DNA from: Verrucomicrobiota bacterium
GTDB taxonomy: Bacteria; Verrucomicrobiota; Verrucomicrobiia; Opitutales; Opitutaceae
Length of the DNA: 64,000 nt
Direction of reading: 5' to 3'
Assembly (NCBI GenBank): GCA_025361935.1
Contig: JANYJB010000094.1
Location: 1 to 64,000, forward strand
Both the position numbers and the translations under genes were made by a program. The notes beneath the pieces were generated by a model. That model was not told where the DNA came from. It made no database searches and saw only the letters and a list, made by a program, of their open reading frames with translations. Positions 8,248-16,891 of this stretch are shown piece by piece; within the stretch, counting starts at the first letter, position 1; each line of letters opens with the position of its first letter.

Positions 8248-8712
8248 ATGGTCACGCCGGCTTCCGATTCACTGCTTTCCACCATCCAGCTATCGATCAC
8301 GCCGGTGATTCTGATCACGGGCCTGGGTTCATTGCTGCTGACGATGACGAACCGCATGGGGCGGATCGTGGATCGCACGCGCATCCTGGCCGGGCAGGTG
8401 CGGGCGGCGACGGGGGACGAACGTCTCCACTTGGAGAATCAGCTGCGAATCATGTATCGCCGGGCGAAAATCATCCGGCTCGCGGTGACGCTGGGCGCGT
8501 CGAGCATGTTTTCGTCGGGCCTGCTGGTGATCGCGATTTTCGAGAACGCCATTCTGGGGGCGCAGCTCGCGGCGGTTATCCTCGGCATATTCATCACCGG
8601 AATCGTGCTGTTGCTGGGTGCGCTGGGTGCGTTTCTGCGCGATATTTTTCTGTCGCTGAACGCGCTCGGGCTTGAGGTTGACCGGGCGCTCGATCACCCG
8701 CCGATCAAGTGA
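8248..8712 (+). CDS. DUF2721 family membrane protein
   Basis: A 154-residue inner-membrane protein of unknown function. It has an N-terminal hydrophobic segment (ITPVILITGLGSLLLTM), the family motif NRMGRIVDRTRIL, a charged middle (RAATGDERLHLENQLRIMYRRAKII), and two C-terminal hydrophobic helices (MFSSGLLVIAIF; VILGIFITGIVLLLGALGAF). The layout and the NRMGRIVDR segment match DUF2721. The 3' end overlaps the convergent HAD phosphatase gene by eight bases. No functional partner is suggested by the neighbours. Confidence 0.75.
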   Translation: MVTPASDSLLSTIQLSITPVILITGLGSLLLTMTNRMGRIVDRTRILAGQVRAATGDERLHLENQLRIMYRRAKIIRLAVTLGASSMFSSGLLVIAIFENAILGAQLAAVILGIFITGIVLLLGALGAFLRDIFLSLNALGLEVDRALDHPPIK

Positions 8713-9352
8713 GGGCGAATTCGGCGGCGCCGACGGCGAGCAGGCTGTCGTAAACGGCGTCGGCCCCGGCGGCGTGCAACTCGTCGGCGGAGTGCGTGCC
8801 GGTGGTGACGGCGAAGCACGGGAAGCCGGCGGCGTGGGCGGCCTGCACGTCCCACGGCGAATCGCCGACGAGGCAGGTGGTGGCGGCGACGGCCTTGAGG
8901 GCGGCGAGGGCGTGGGCGGCGAACTCGGGCCGGGGTTTCAGCCACGCGGTGTCGGTCGCGCCGAGGATGAGGTCGAGGTAGGGCGAGAGGCCGAGGTGGT
9001 CGCAGACGGCGCGGGCGGAGGGGCCGTGTTTGTTGGTGAAGACGCCGCAGGCGACGCCGCGTGCGTGGAGGCTTTTTAAGAGCGCGTGCGCGCCGGGCAT
9101 GGGGTCGGCGCCGTCAAGCATGGTGGTTGCCCAGAAGGCGCGGTAGATGCGGAGGCACTCGGGCATTTTTTCCTCGGGGACGAAGTTGCGCATGGCGTTT
9201 TCCAAGCCGCCGCCGATGGCGTTTTTGACCTGTTCGCGGGTGGGCGCGGGCAGGCCGACTTGCGGCAGGGCGTGCGCGTAGCTGCGATGGATGGCGGGCA
9301 GGTGGTCGATCAAGGTGCCGTCGAGATCGAAGAGAACGGTGCGGAAACGCAT
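8705..9352 (-). CDS. HAD-superfamily phosphatase, phosphoglycolate phosphatase-like
   Basis: A 215-residue HAD subfamily IA hydrolase. Motif I is FDLDGTLID (nucleophile and acid Asp), motif II is the Thr in VFTNKHG, motif III is the Lys in AWLKPRPEF, and motif IV is LVGDSPWDVQAA. The helical cap between residues 15 and 85 is of the C1 type. The best-known relatives are phosphoglycolate phosphatases (Gph) and pyrophosphatase PpaX, but the substrate cannot be fixed from sequence. The start lies 84 bases from the divergent mlaE start, so that short gap should contain both promoters. Confidence 0.8.
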   Translation of the reverse strand: MRFRTVLFDLDGTLIDHLPAIHRSYAHALPQVGLPAPTREQVKNAIGGGLENAMRNFVPEEKMPECLRIYRAFWATTMLDGADPMPGAHALLKSLHARGVACGVFTNKHGPSARAVCDHLGLSPYLDLILGATDTAWLKPRPEFAAHALAALKAVAATTCLVGDSPWDVQAAHAAGFPCFAVTTGTHSADELHAAGADAVYDSLLAVGAAEFALT

Positions 9353-9436
9353 GGCGGGAAGTTGGCGGCGGGAAGTCGCGTGAACGACACAAAATTTTAA
9401 TTCCTTCCCGCCGCCGGAACGTTAAACCTTCCCGCA

Positions 9437-10567
9437 ATGCCAGAGCCAACCGCCACCATTCCCGAAACCCGCGTGCTCCTGCACCCGAAGGCCGAGGAGC
9501 TGCTGGTCGAGTTGCAGGGCGACTGGCGCATCACGGAGACGCGGCCCTCGTGGGTGGCGTTGCTCGCCGGGACCGCGCCGAAGCGCGTGAAGTTCGTCTG
9601 GGGCGCGCTCGGCGAATGGGACAGCGCGTTGCTGCTGTTTGTCTTCGAGGTGAGGCAGTGGTGCCGCGTGCAGGGCGTTTACTGCGACCTTTCGTGCCTG
9701 CCGGAGGCCATGCAAAAACTCCTCGGCCAGCTCGTCGTAGTGAACGAGACGCGGATGAGTTTCGACCGCTCGAAGGATTTTGTTACGATGGTAGGACTGG
9801 CGGCGCAGGACGTGTGGGCGAAGACGCAGGAGATCGCGACTTTCGTGGGCGAATGCGTTATCAGCGCGGGCAACCTCCTGAAACTCCCGCGCAAATTCCG
9901 CTGGCGCGACTGTCTGGAGGAGATGCAGCGTTGCGGCGCGATGGCGCTGCCCATCGTGAGCCTGATCAGCCTGCTCACGGGCCTCATCATGGCCTACCAA
10001 TCGGCGATTCTTATGCGGCAGTTTGGCGCCGACATTTATGTGGCCGACGCGGTCGGGCTGGTGATGGTCCGCGAGATGGGAGCGATGATGACGGCGATCA
10101 TCCTCGCGGGCCGCACGGGCGCGGCGTTTGCGGCGACGCTGGGCAACATGAAGGCGGGCGAAGAGATCGATGCGCTCACCACGCTCGGCATCCGCCCGGT
10201 GGATTTTCTCGTGATGCCGCGCATCGTCGCGCTGGCCGTGATGATGCCGCTGCTCGCGCTCTATGCGAACGGCCTCGGCATCCTCGGCGGCATGATCGTG
10301 TCGCTCGGCGTGCTCAACATCCCGCCCACCGCCTACTGGATCGAAACGCAGACGGCCATCGACCTGTCGGACGTGGCCACGGGCCTCATCAAGGCCTCCG
10401 CGTTCGGCGTGCTGGTGGGGCTGGCGGGCTGCCACAGCGGCCTTCGCGCCGAGCGCAGCGCGGCGGGCGTGGGCAACGCGGCCACCTCGGCGGTCGTGAT
10501 GGGCCTGCTGCTCATCATCGTGTTCGACGCGTTGTTCGCCGTCGTCTTCAACGTCGTCGGCCTGTGA
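9437..10567 (+). CDS. mlaE: MlaE-type ABC permease with fused N-terminal STAS domain
   Basis: The membrane subunit of an Mla-type phospholipid transporter. Residues ~1-115 form a STAS-like domain (ELLVELQGDWRI...VKFVWGALGEWDSALLLFV...), the fold of MlaB, so this is an MlaB-MlaE fusion. The remainder is a standard MlaE permease with hydrophobic helices and conserved segments VREMGAMMTAIILAGRTGAA and EEIDALTTLGI. The following genes are the ATPase (10 bases on), MlaD and a lipoprotein, forming one operon. A second, separate MlaE without the STAS domain is at 31865. Confidence 0.92.
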   Translation: MPEPTATIPETRVLLHPKAEELLVELQGDWRITETRPSWVALLAGTAPKRVKFVWGALGEWDSALLLFVFEVRQWCRVQGVYCDLSCLPEAMQKLLGQLVVVNETRMSFDRSKDFVTMVGLAAQDVWAKTQEIATFVGECVISAGNLLKLPRKFRWRDCLEEMQRCGAMALPIVSLISLLTGLIMAYQSAILMRQFGADIYVADAVGLVMVREMGAMMTAIILAGRTGAAFAATLGNMKAGEEIDALTTLGIRPVDFLVMPRIVALAVMMPLLALYANGLGILGGMIVSLGVLNIPPTAYWIETQTAIDLSDVATGLIKASAFGVLVGLAGCHSGLRAERSAAGVGNAATSAVVMGLLLIIVFDALFAVVFNVVGL

Positions 10568-10577
10568 ACCTCCGCGC

Positions 10578-11375
10578 ATGAACACCGATCCAAACCTTCC
10601 CGCCCTCGACGTCGCCGGCCTGGAGTGCGGCTACGACGACAAGGTGCTGCTGAAGGACATCAACTTTCAGGTGAGGCGCGGGGAGATTTTCTTCATCATC
10701 GGCGGCTCCGGCTGCGGCAAAAGCACGCTGCTGCGCCACCTCGTGGGCCTGCGCGCACCGACGGCGGGGACGGTGAAATTTTTCGGCGAATGCTTCAACT
10801 CCGCCACGCCCGACCGCCAGCGCGAGATGCTCAAGCGCATCGGCGTGCTCTACCAGGGCGGTGCTCTGTGGAGTTCGCTCAGCCTCCTCGAAAACGTCAT
10901 GCTGCCGCTCGAGGAATACACGCCGCTCGACGCATCCGAGCGCGCCGAGCTGGCCTGCATGAAACTGGCGCAGGTCGGGCTCTCCGGCTACGACAGCTAC
11001 TTCCCTTCGGAGATCAGCGGCGGCATGAAAAAACGCGCCGGTCTGGCCCGCGCCCTCGCGCTCGACCCGAGCATCGTGTTTTTCGACGAGCCCTCCGCCG
11101 GCCTCGACCCGCTGACCTCGCGCAAGCTCGACGAGTTGATCGTCAACCTCCGCGACCTGCTCGGCATGACCTGCGTGGTCGTCTCGCACGAGCTGGCTTC
11201 TATCTTCGCGATCGCCGACCGCGTCGTCATGCTCGACAAGCAGGCCCAGGGCATCATCGCCGACGGCGACCCCCGCGTGCTCGTCAAGGCCAGCGCCGAC
11301 GTGCGCGTGCGCGAGTTCCTCGGCCGGGGCGACGACGCCCGGGTCGCCGCGCTCCAAAACCAGCCTTCCCCTTGA
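10578..11375 (+). CDS. mlaF: MlaF-type ABC transporter ATPase
   Basis: A 265-residue ABC ATPase that powers the MlaE permease. It has Walker A GGSGCGKST, Q-loop YQGGALWSSL, signature SGGMKKRAGLARAL, Walker B IVFFDEPSAGLDP and the H-loop in VVSHELASI. SGGMKKR is typical of the MlaF/Ttg2A group. It lies between mlaE and mlaD in the same orientation. Confidence 0.93.
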   Translation: MNTDPNLPALDVAGLECGYDDKVLLKDINFQVRRGEIFFIIGGSGCGKSTLLRHLVGLRAPTAGTVKFFGECFNSATPDRQREMLKRIGVLYQGGALWSSLSLLENVMLPLEEYTPLDASERAELACMKLAQVGLSGYDSYFPSEISGGMKKRAGLARALALDPSIVFFDEPSAGLDPLTSRKLDELIVNLRDLLGMTCVVVSHELASIFAIADRVVMLDKQAQGIIADGDPRVLVKASADVRVREFLGRGDDARVAALQNQPSP

Positions 11376-11403
11376 ACCCGCTCCCGCTTAAACCCGTCAT
11401 CTC

Positions 11404-12420
11404 GTGAAGACCAAAGTCAGTCCGGCCGTCGTCGGTTTGTTCGTCCTGGGTGCGTTTGTGCTCGGGCTCATCGCGTTGTTTTCGTTCGGCGGCGTCAGCT
11501 TTTTCTCCAAGCCGGAGCGCTTCATCGTCTATTTCGACGAGTCGATCCACGGCCTCGACCTCGGCTCGCCGGTGAAGCTCCGCGGCGTGCGGGTGGGCCG
11601 GGTGGTGGACTTCAACCTGCGCTACGTGCCGGGCCAGAACAAGTCGGTCGTAGCAGTGGTGTGCGAGCTCAGCCGCAACGTCATCACCGATCCGCAGGGC
11701 AAGCCCCTCGACGTGTCCGACCGCGACCAGCTCCAAGCCCTCGTCGATCACGGACTGCGGGCGCAGCTCGGCGTCATCGGCCTCGCCACCGGCCTGCTGT
11801 TTGTGGAGCTCGATTTCCTCGATCCGCACGCCTACCCGCTGACGATCACGGCGGGTTTTGAATCCAAATACGTCGAGATGCCCGCCGTGCCCTCGGCCAT
11901 CTCGCAGTTCCAGTCCAATCTCACCGGAATCTTGGAAAACGTGAAGCGCGTGGATTTCGCCGCGCTCGCCGCCCAGGCGCAGGGCCTCATCGCCGACGCC
12001 CGCAAGAAGCTCGACGCCATGGACACCGCCGCGCTCGTCGCCCAGTGGACCAAGGCCGGCGAATCCGTCCACCAGCTCGCCTCCTCCGCCGAGCTGAAGG
12101 ACACCTTTGCCAACATGAACGCGGCCTCCGTGAAGTTGAACACCATCCTCGGGAAGTTCGACCGCGAAGGCCCGTCGCCCGCGCAGTTCGCCGACACGCT
12201 CAAGGACGCGCGCGAGGCCATCTCCTCCTTCAACGGCACGGTCTCCACGCTCCACAACTTCATCAGCGCGCAGCAGCACCTCGGTGACGACGCCTCGCAG
12301 GCGTTCGTCCGCCTCGGCGAAGCCGCCGCCGCTGTGCGCGCGCTGGCCGACTACCTCGAACGCAATCCCAACGCCCTCATCACCGGCCGCAAGGCACCAA
12401 CCCCGGAGACCACGCGATGA
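11404..12420 (+). CDS. mlaD: MlaD/MCE-domain substrate-binding protein
   Basis: A 338-residue protein anchored by one N-terminal membrane helix (VVGLFVLGAFVLGLIALFSF) with one MCE domain (RFIVYFDESIHGLDLGSPVKLRGVRVGRV) at residues ~40-125. MCE proteins form hexameric rings that pass lipids between membranes. The long C-terminal region (QFQSNLTGILENVKRV..., AREAISSFNGTVSTL) is predicted helical and could form a tube as in PqiB/LetB-like MCE proteins. The start is a GTG at 11404. The stop overlaps the next start by four bases (ATGA). Confidence 0.88.
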   Translation: MKTKVSPAVVGLFVLGAFVLGLIALFSFGGVSFFSKPERFIVYFDESIHGLDLGSPVKLRGVRVGRVVDFNLRYVPGQNKSVVAVVCELSRNVITDPQGKPLDVSDRDQLQALVDHGLRAQLGVIGLATGLLFVELDFLDPHAYPLTITAGFESKYVEMPAVPSAISQFQSNLTGILENVKRVDFAALAAQAQGLIADARKKLDAMDTAALVAQWTKAGESVHQLASSAELKDTFANMNAASVKLNTILGKFDREGPSPAQFADTLKDAREAISSFNGTVSTLHNFISAQQHLGDDASQAFVRLGEAAAAVRALADYLERNPNALITGRKAPTPETTR

Positions 12421-13064
12421 AACCTTCCTTCTTCAAAAACCCACGCCTTCTCGCCGCGCTGCTTTTCGCCGGCCTCGCGCTGCTCGGCCAGACGGGTTGC
12501 TCTCTCTTGCCCGCGCCGCAGGCCGATCCCACACACTACTACGTGCTCGCCGGCCCCGCGTTTGCCGACCCCGGCCCGGCGCGGGCGGAAGGTGCGCTGC
12601 GCGTCGGCCTGCGCCGCATCGAAGTCGTGCCCTACCTCGGCGGCAAGGCCATGATCGTGCGCAACTCGGCCAACGAAATCACCTACCAGGACTACGCCCG
12701 CTGGGCCGAGCCTCCCGCCTCGGGCATCGAGCGCATCGTGACGGCGCGCCTCCAGAGCTCGCCGAAGATCGGGCGCGTTTATTTGCAGCCGTTCCCCTTT
12801 GACGAGAAACGCGACTACGACGTGGCCGTGAGCGTGCTCCGCTGCGAAGGCGAGCGGACGCCCGACGGCAAGCTGGCGGCGGGTTTCGCGTGCACCGTCG
12901 AGTTGACCGAGGCGAAGCCGGGCGGCGCGGTGGTGATGCGAAAGACGTTCACCGCCCCGGCGGCCGCGTGGGACGGCAAGGATTTCGGCAAACTCGCGCA
13001 GTTGCTCGGCGACGCCGTGGCGGCGCTGGGCGAGGAAATCATCGGCGCATTGCCGGCGAAGTGA
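12417..13064 (+). CDS. PqiC/DUF330-like ABC-transport auxiliary lipoprotein
   Basis: A 215-residue protein with a lipoprotein signal peptide (lipobox LLGQTGC near residues 22-28) followed by THYYVLAGPAF, the usual opening of the ABC-type transport auxiliary family that includes PqiC. Further family-like segments are LRVGLRRIEVVPYL, MIVRNSANEITYQDYARWAEP and the QPFPFDEKRDYDVAVSVLRCEG strand region. It probably acts in the outer membrane or periplasm as a partner of the MCE protein. It is coupled to mlaD by an ATGA overlap and ends the operon. Confidence 0.85.
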   Translation: MKPSFFKNPRLLAALLFAGLALLGQTGCSLLPAPQADPTHYYVLAGPAFADPGPARAEGALRVGLRRIEVVPYLGGKAMIVRNSANEITYQDYARWAEPPASGIERIVTARLQSSPKIGRVYLQPFPFDEKRDYDVAVSVLRCEGERTPDGKLAAGFACTVELTEAKPGGAVVMRKTFTAPAAAWDGKDFGKLAQLLGDAVAALGEEIIGALPAK

Positions 13065-13165
13065 GGCGGCAAGTGCTGCGGCCATCGTTCCGATCCAGCC
13101 TTATCGTGTCATTTTTGGCGGTATGGGAAAAGAGGCGTCAGGGCATTCGCTAGGCCTGCTCATCA

Positions 13166-13597
13166 CTAGTGGTTCGGATCCTTTATTTTCATTATTTCGT
13201 AGTCTGAATATACATCGGCAACGCATGTGGCTTCATCTTCGGTCAATCGAACCCGAACCTGTAAGCGCAGATGCCAAATTTCATATACTTCTGTGACCTT
13301 ATTTTTTCTTGGTCCTTTTAGTATTATCACTTTGTCGCCGACTTTGAAGGGAGCTCCTTGAATTCTTCGAAATGGTTCGTGAAGAATAATGCCAAGTAAA
13401 ATTGTGCCTATTAATGAACCTGCTGCGTAAGCCGCGGCAATGGATGAAATGATAGCGATGCTAAGTTCCCATCCCATATCGAAATTACCTATGCGACCAT
13501 ATAGGAATGAAAGTGTCGCAACGCTGATAACACCGCCTGTCTGGGCGATGATCTGCATAAAATACGCAGCAGCTCTATTGATTACGGGGACTTTCAT
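13166..13597 (-). CDS. Hypothetical two-helix membrane protein with SH3/KOW-like tail
   Basis: The C-terminal 143 residues of a longer track ORF form a coherent protein beginning at MKVPVINRAA. It has hydrophobic segments at ~15-35 and ~44-73 (ISSIAAAYAAGSLIGTILLG), then a basic, strand-rich tail (GAPFKVGDKVIILKGPRKNK...VRVRLTEDEATCVADVYSDY) that resembles a small beta-barrel of the KOW or SH3 type. The DNA is visibly richer in A+T than its neighbours, suggesting acquisition from elsewhere. The upstream 335 codons in this frame are Arg/Pro-rich shadow sequence and were left out. No family was recognised. Confidence 0.55.
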   Translation of the reverse strand: MKVPVINRAAAYFMQIIAQTGGVISVATLSFLYGRIGNFDMGWELSIAIISSIAAAYAAGSLIGTILLGIILHEPFRRIQGAPFKVGDKVIILKGPRKNKVTEVYEIWHLRLQVRVRLTEDEATCVADVYSDYEIMKIKDPNH

Positions 13598-13942
13598 TTT
13601 ACCGAACAGCGTTAATCCCTCGCACTGCGTTTTGAGGAAGGAAACTTCGGTTTGTTGCCGAGTGATATTCCAGTCATTCCGAGAGATGATTTTTCGGGAT
13701 GCGGCATGGCGATGAGCAGGACCGGCGAGGCGGCGGAAGTCGAGGCGATTGCCCGCGAAGTGAGCGTGTGTCCGTTGAGGCGTGCGCAAAAAAAGCCACG
13801 TCGTGAAGACCGGCTGGGAGTCTGCGGAGTGGTTGACGCCCGGCGGACCGGATGGTTGGCTCCGCGCATCGTGAAAGCGCCGAGGATAACCCCATCTGGC
13901 TCGGCGAAAAAGTCGGCGGGCGGTGTGCATGGACGGAAGGCG
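13598..13942. other. Gap of 345 bases with no convincing gene
   Basis: It lies between the divergent membrane-protein gene and the secreted-protein gene. The track extends a plus-strand ORF (from 13652) and minus-strand ORFs through it, but their residues here are Arg- and Ser-rich with no domain. It should contain the promoters of both flanking genes; no clear -35/-10 pair was seen. Confidence 0.4.
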
Positions 13943-14605
13943 ATGTTCCTCTTGGGGGCGTTGCTGGGTGCGTCCATGACGACCGTGGCGCAGGCGCAGT
14001 TTGCCCGGCTGGAGCCCGAATCCACCCGGGCCGGCTATTTGGGCGCCCTGCTCGTCAACGAGACGCCGTTTCCCGGCGAGCGCGGCTACGTCAGCGAGGA
14101 GGACACGAAGGCGGCGATGCTGGCGATCCTGTGGGTTGTGCATGGCCGGCTTTGCGCGGTGCCGACGCCCTACACGCAGTGGCAGGTGGCGGGGGTGAAA
14201 ACCACCAGCCTTACGGGCATCATCGCCGGCGAGGGGGACCGTCGCCAGTGCGAGGGGTTTTCCCGAGACGGCGCGGGCCGTCCGGTCGTCGCGCCGCGCG
14301 TCATGGAGAGGCTGCACAATCTTCTCGGTATCGCCAACCGGGGCGGGCAGCCGGGGAGGTTTGCACGCCTGCTTAACTTCGGCCAAGGCCTGGCGACCGC
14401 CTACGTCGCCGCCGGGATCGGGGGGGCGGACCGTTTTGCCGCCCTGCGCCGCATCGGCTCGGTCGAGGTCACCGGCCGGGCTTTTTCCTGGATGACGGAC
14501 AAGGATTACTACAAGCCCGGCGGCAATTTCGTCCGCATTCCCGACAGCGACAGCGGTTCCCTCGGGGGCAACCGTTTTTTCACGCTTCGCAAATTTCCCC
14601 AATGA
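13943..14605 (+). CDS. Hypothetical secreted protein
   Basis: A 220-residue protein. The start was moved from the track (13652) to the ATG at 13943 because it has an unusually good ribosome-binding site for this window (GGAAGG, 2-7 bases upstream) and opens directly with a signal peptide, MFLLGALLGASMTTVAQA. The mature part contains EEDTKAAMLAILWVVHGRL and ends with YYKPGGNFVRIP and GGNRFFTLRKFP. No family was recognised. It overlaps the next gene by four bases (ATGA), so both secreted proteins are made together. Confidence 0.6.
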   Translation: MFLLGALLGASMTTVAQAQFARLEPESTRAGYLGALLVNETPFPGERGYVSEEDTKAAMLAILWVVHGRLCAVPTPYTQWQVAGVKTTSLTGIIAGEGDRRQCEGFSRDGAGRPVVAPRVMERLHNLLGIANRGGQPGRFARLLNFGQGLATAYVAAGIGGADRFAALRRIGSVEVTGRAFSWMTDKDYYKPGGNFVRIPDSDSGSLGGNRFFTLRKFPQ

Positions 14606-15513
14606 AATCCACCGCCCTTGTTTTCCTTGTTCTCCTCGGGCTTTCGCCCGCGCCCGCGCTGTTCGCGGACGCCGCCAGCGTCCCGTCCGTTGCCGCCCAG
14701 CCGCCGCCGCTGCGGGAGCTGGTGGAGCCGCGCATGCTCCAGGAGGTGGCGCGGTATCTTTACCGCTGGTATGTGGACGAGGGCGACATCGAGCGGGCCG
14801 CCGCCTCGCCCGACTTGGTGCTGTGGGCCGGCCTCTCGACCCCCGCGCTGGACGAGGGCGACCGGAGCGTTTTCGCCCGGATCATCCTGCCCGCCCTCGG
14901 CATCACGGTGAACCTCAAACGGGCCGACTACTTCATCGAGGAAACCAAGACGGCGGTGAAAAGCTCCGGGTTCAAGATCACCTCCGTGTCGCGGGGTCAG
15001 GCGCCGGCAACCCTGCCCGCCGGATACGAGGAAATCAAAATGAACATGGAGAAGCTCAAGGAGCATCTCTTCGCCACGCGCCATCAGTTGGAGTTCCCGC
15101 AGGAGCCGCTGATCGTGCGCCTGAAAACGGCCCTTGTGGAGGAGCTGCAAAAGGAGAACGTCCCCGTCGTGGACGATCCCGCCGTGGATCAGACGGTGTA
15201 TGTCGCGTCGATTTCGCCGGTGGCGAACGATCTTTGGGCCTACTGGGAAAACAAGAAACAGCTCGTCCACTGCACCTCGGACATCGACCTGGCGAACCCC
15301 GCCGTCTGGACGCAGGAAACGCTCGGCATCCGCGTTTACGACACGCTCACGCAGGTGGTGGTGTCCCACGAGGAGGCCGCCGGCAGCAACCGGTTCATGA
15401 CGAGGGATCAGATCGGTCGCGCGCTCTACAACTGCCTCGTCCTGGGCAAACGCATCCAGATCACCCCGTCGAAAAAAGCGGCGGCGGCCCCTCCGGCGCA
15501 GGCGGGGCAATAA
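14602..15513 (+). CDS. Hypothetical secreted protein, partner of the upstream gene
   Basis: A 303-residue protein with a signal peptide (STALVFLVLLGLSPAPALFA). The mature chain is mixed alpha/beta with segments RMLQEVARYLYRWYVDEGD, RIILPALGITVNLKRADYF and SNRFMTRDQIGRALYNCLVLG, and ends in a low-complexity Ala/Pro tail. There are no catalytic motifs or repeats that point to a family. It is translationally coupled to the upstream secreted-protein gene. It probably works in the periplasm or at the outer membrane; nothing more can be said. Confidence 0.65.
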   Translation: MKSTALVFLVLLGLSPAPALFADAASVPSVAAQPPPLRELVEPRMLQEVARYLYRWYVDEGDIERAAASPDLVLWAGLSTPALDEGDRSVFARIILPALGITVNLKRADYFIEETKTAVKSSGFKITSVSRGQAPATLPAGYEEIKMNMEKLKEHLFATRHQLEFPQEPLIVRLKTALVEELQKENVPVVDDPAVDQTVYVASISPVANDLWAYWENKKQLVHCTSDIDLANPAVWTQETLGIRVYDTLTQVVVSHEEAAGSNRFMTRDQIGRALYNCLVLGKRIQITPSKKAAAAPPAQAGQ

Positions 15514-15551
15514 AAGCCCCGCGACGGAGCAATGTTCCCCGTCGCGGCTTA
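15512..15551. terminator. Bidirectional hairpin between convergent genes
   Basis: CCGCGACGG (15519-15527) pairs perfectly with CCGTCGCGG (15539-15547), and flanking AAG/CTT bases extend the stem. It sits between the secreted-protein gene and dapL, which converge here, and reaches into the dapL stop. Confidence 0.6.
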
Positions 15552-16778
15552 CTTGCCCAGCGCGACGGCGATGCGGGCGAGGGCTTTCTCGACGTTTTCA
15601 CGCGAGTTGAAGGCGCTGATGCGCACGTGGCCTTCGCCGCACTTGCCGAAGCCGGCGCCGGGGGTGCAGACGACCTGCGCCTCATTGAGGAGCTTGTCGA
15701 AGAACGCCCACGAATCGGTGCCGGTGTTGACCCAAATGTAGGGGGCGTTGTCGCCGCCGATGCAGGAGAAGCCGAGCTTCGTCATGGCGGTGCGGATGAG
15801 CGCGGCGTTGGCGAGGTAGAAGTCGGTCATGGCCTTCACCTCGGCCTTGCCCTCGGGCGTGTAGATGGCGGCGGCGGCCTTCTGCACGGGATAGGAGACG
15901 CCGTTGAACTTGGTCGTGTGGCGGCGGTTCCAGAGCGCGTGGACGGGGTGGGCGTTGCCCGCGACGTCGTAGGCGACGAGTTTCTTTGGAACGACGGTGT
16001 AGGCGCAGCGCGTGCCGGTGAAGCCGGCTGTCTTCGAGAAGCTGCGGAACTCGATGGCGACTTCGTCGGCACCGGGGATTTCGTAGATGGAGTGGGGGAT
16101 CTGCGGATCGCGGATGTAGGCCTCGTAGGCGCTGTCGAAGAGGATGAGGGCCTTGTTGGCTTTGGCGTAGGCAACCCAGGCTTCGAGCTGGGCGCGGGTG
16201 GCGACGGCGCCGGTGGGGTTGTTGGGGAAGCAGAGGTAGATGAGGTCGGTGGCGACCGACGGGATGGCGGGCACGTAGCCGTTGGCGGGCGTGGAATCGA
16301 GGTAGGTGATGCCGGCGTAGCGGCCGTCGAGGTTGGCACCGGTGCGGCCCGCCATGACGTTGGTGTCCACGTAAACGGGGTAAACGGGATCGGGGATGGC
16401 GAGCTTCAGGCCCTCGGTGGCGAAGATTTCCTGGATGTTGCCGCAGTCGCATTTGGAGCCGTCGGACACGAAAATCTCGTCGGCGGAAATGGGGCAGTCG
16501 CGGGCAACGTAGTCGTGGGTGGCGATGGCTTCGCGGAGGAACGCGTAGCCCTGCTCGGGACCGTAGCCCTTGAAGGTGGCGCGGGCGGCCATTTCGTCCA
16601 CCCCGGCGTGGAAGGCCTTGAGCACGGAGGGCGTGAGCGGCTCGGTGACGTCGCCGATGCCGAGGCGGATGACGGGCTTGTCGGGGTTGGCGGTGGTGTA
16701 GGCCGTCACGCGTTTGGCGATGTCGGAAAACAGGTAGGAGGCCTTCAGTTTCAGGTAGTTTTCGTTGATGCGGATCAT
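15549..16778 (-). CDS. dapL: LL-diaminopimelate aminotransferase
   Basis: A 409-residue PLP enzyme that converts tetrahydrodipicolinate directly to LL-diaminopimelate, bypassing the succinylated or acetylated intermediates of lysine and peptidoglycan synthesis. It opens with the family segment [20 protein letters not shown], then [16 protein letters not shown] and [16 protein letters not shown]; the PLP-binding Lys lies in [17 protein letters not shown] and CFPNNPTGA marks the substrate loop. The length matches DapL. This pathway variant is typical of Chlamydiae, Verrucomicrobia, plants and some other phyla, and supports the taxonomic guess. Confidence 0.95.
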   Translation of the reverse strand: MIRINENYLKLKASYLFSDIAKRVTAYTTANPDKPVIRLGIGDVTEPLTPSVLKAFHAGVDEMAARATFKGYGPEQGYAFLREAIATHDYVARDCPISADEIFVSDGSKCDCGNIQEIFATEGLKLAIPDPVYPVYVDTNVMAGRTGANLDGRYAGITYLDSTPANGYVPAIPSVATDLIYLCFPNNPTGAVATRAQLEAWVAYAKANKALILFDSAYEAYIRDPQIPHSIYEIPGADEVAIEFRSFSKTAGFTGTRCAYTVVPKKLVAYDVAGNAHPVHALWNRRHTTKFNGVSYPVQKAAAAIYTPEGKAEVKAMTDFYLANAALIRTAMTKLGFSCIGGDNAPYIWVNTGTDSWAFFDKLLNEAQVVCTPGAGFGKCGEGHVRISAFNSRENVEKALARIAVALGK

Positions 16779-16891
16779 GGGTGGACGAATGAAAGAAGCG
16801 TAAGTGTGGTCTTTGACGGGCGAAAAACTTGAATAAGCGGCGCGGCGGGGCTTAGTTCAAGCCTCGCGTTTCCCCGCGACCCCCACGCTTC

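Noticed and set aside
13652-13942. N-terminal extension of the secreted-protein ORF
   Set aside because: Arg/Ser-rich, no conserved feature; a signal peptide and good ribosome-binding site begin at 13943.
16813-16839. TTGACG-like promoter before panC
   Set aside because: A decent -35 box, but no -10 box at an acceptable distance.
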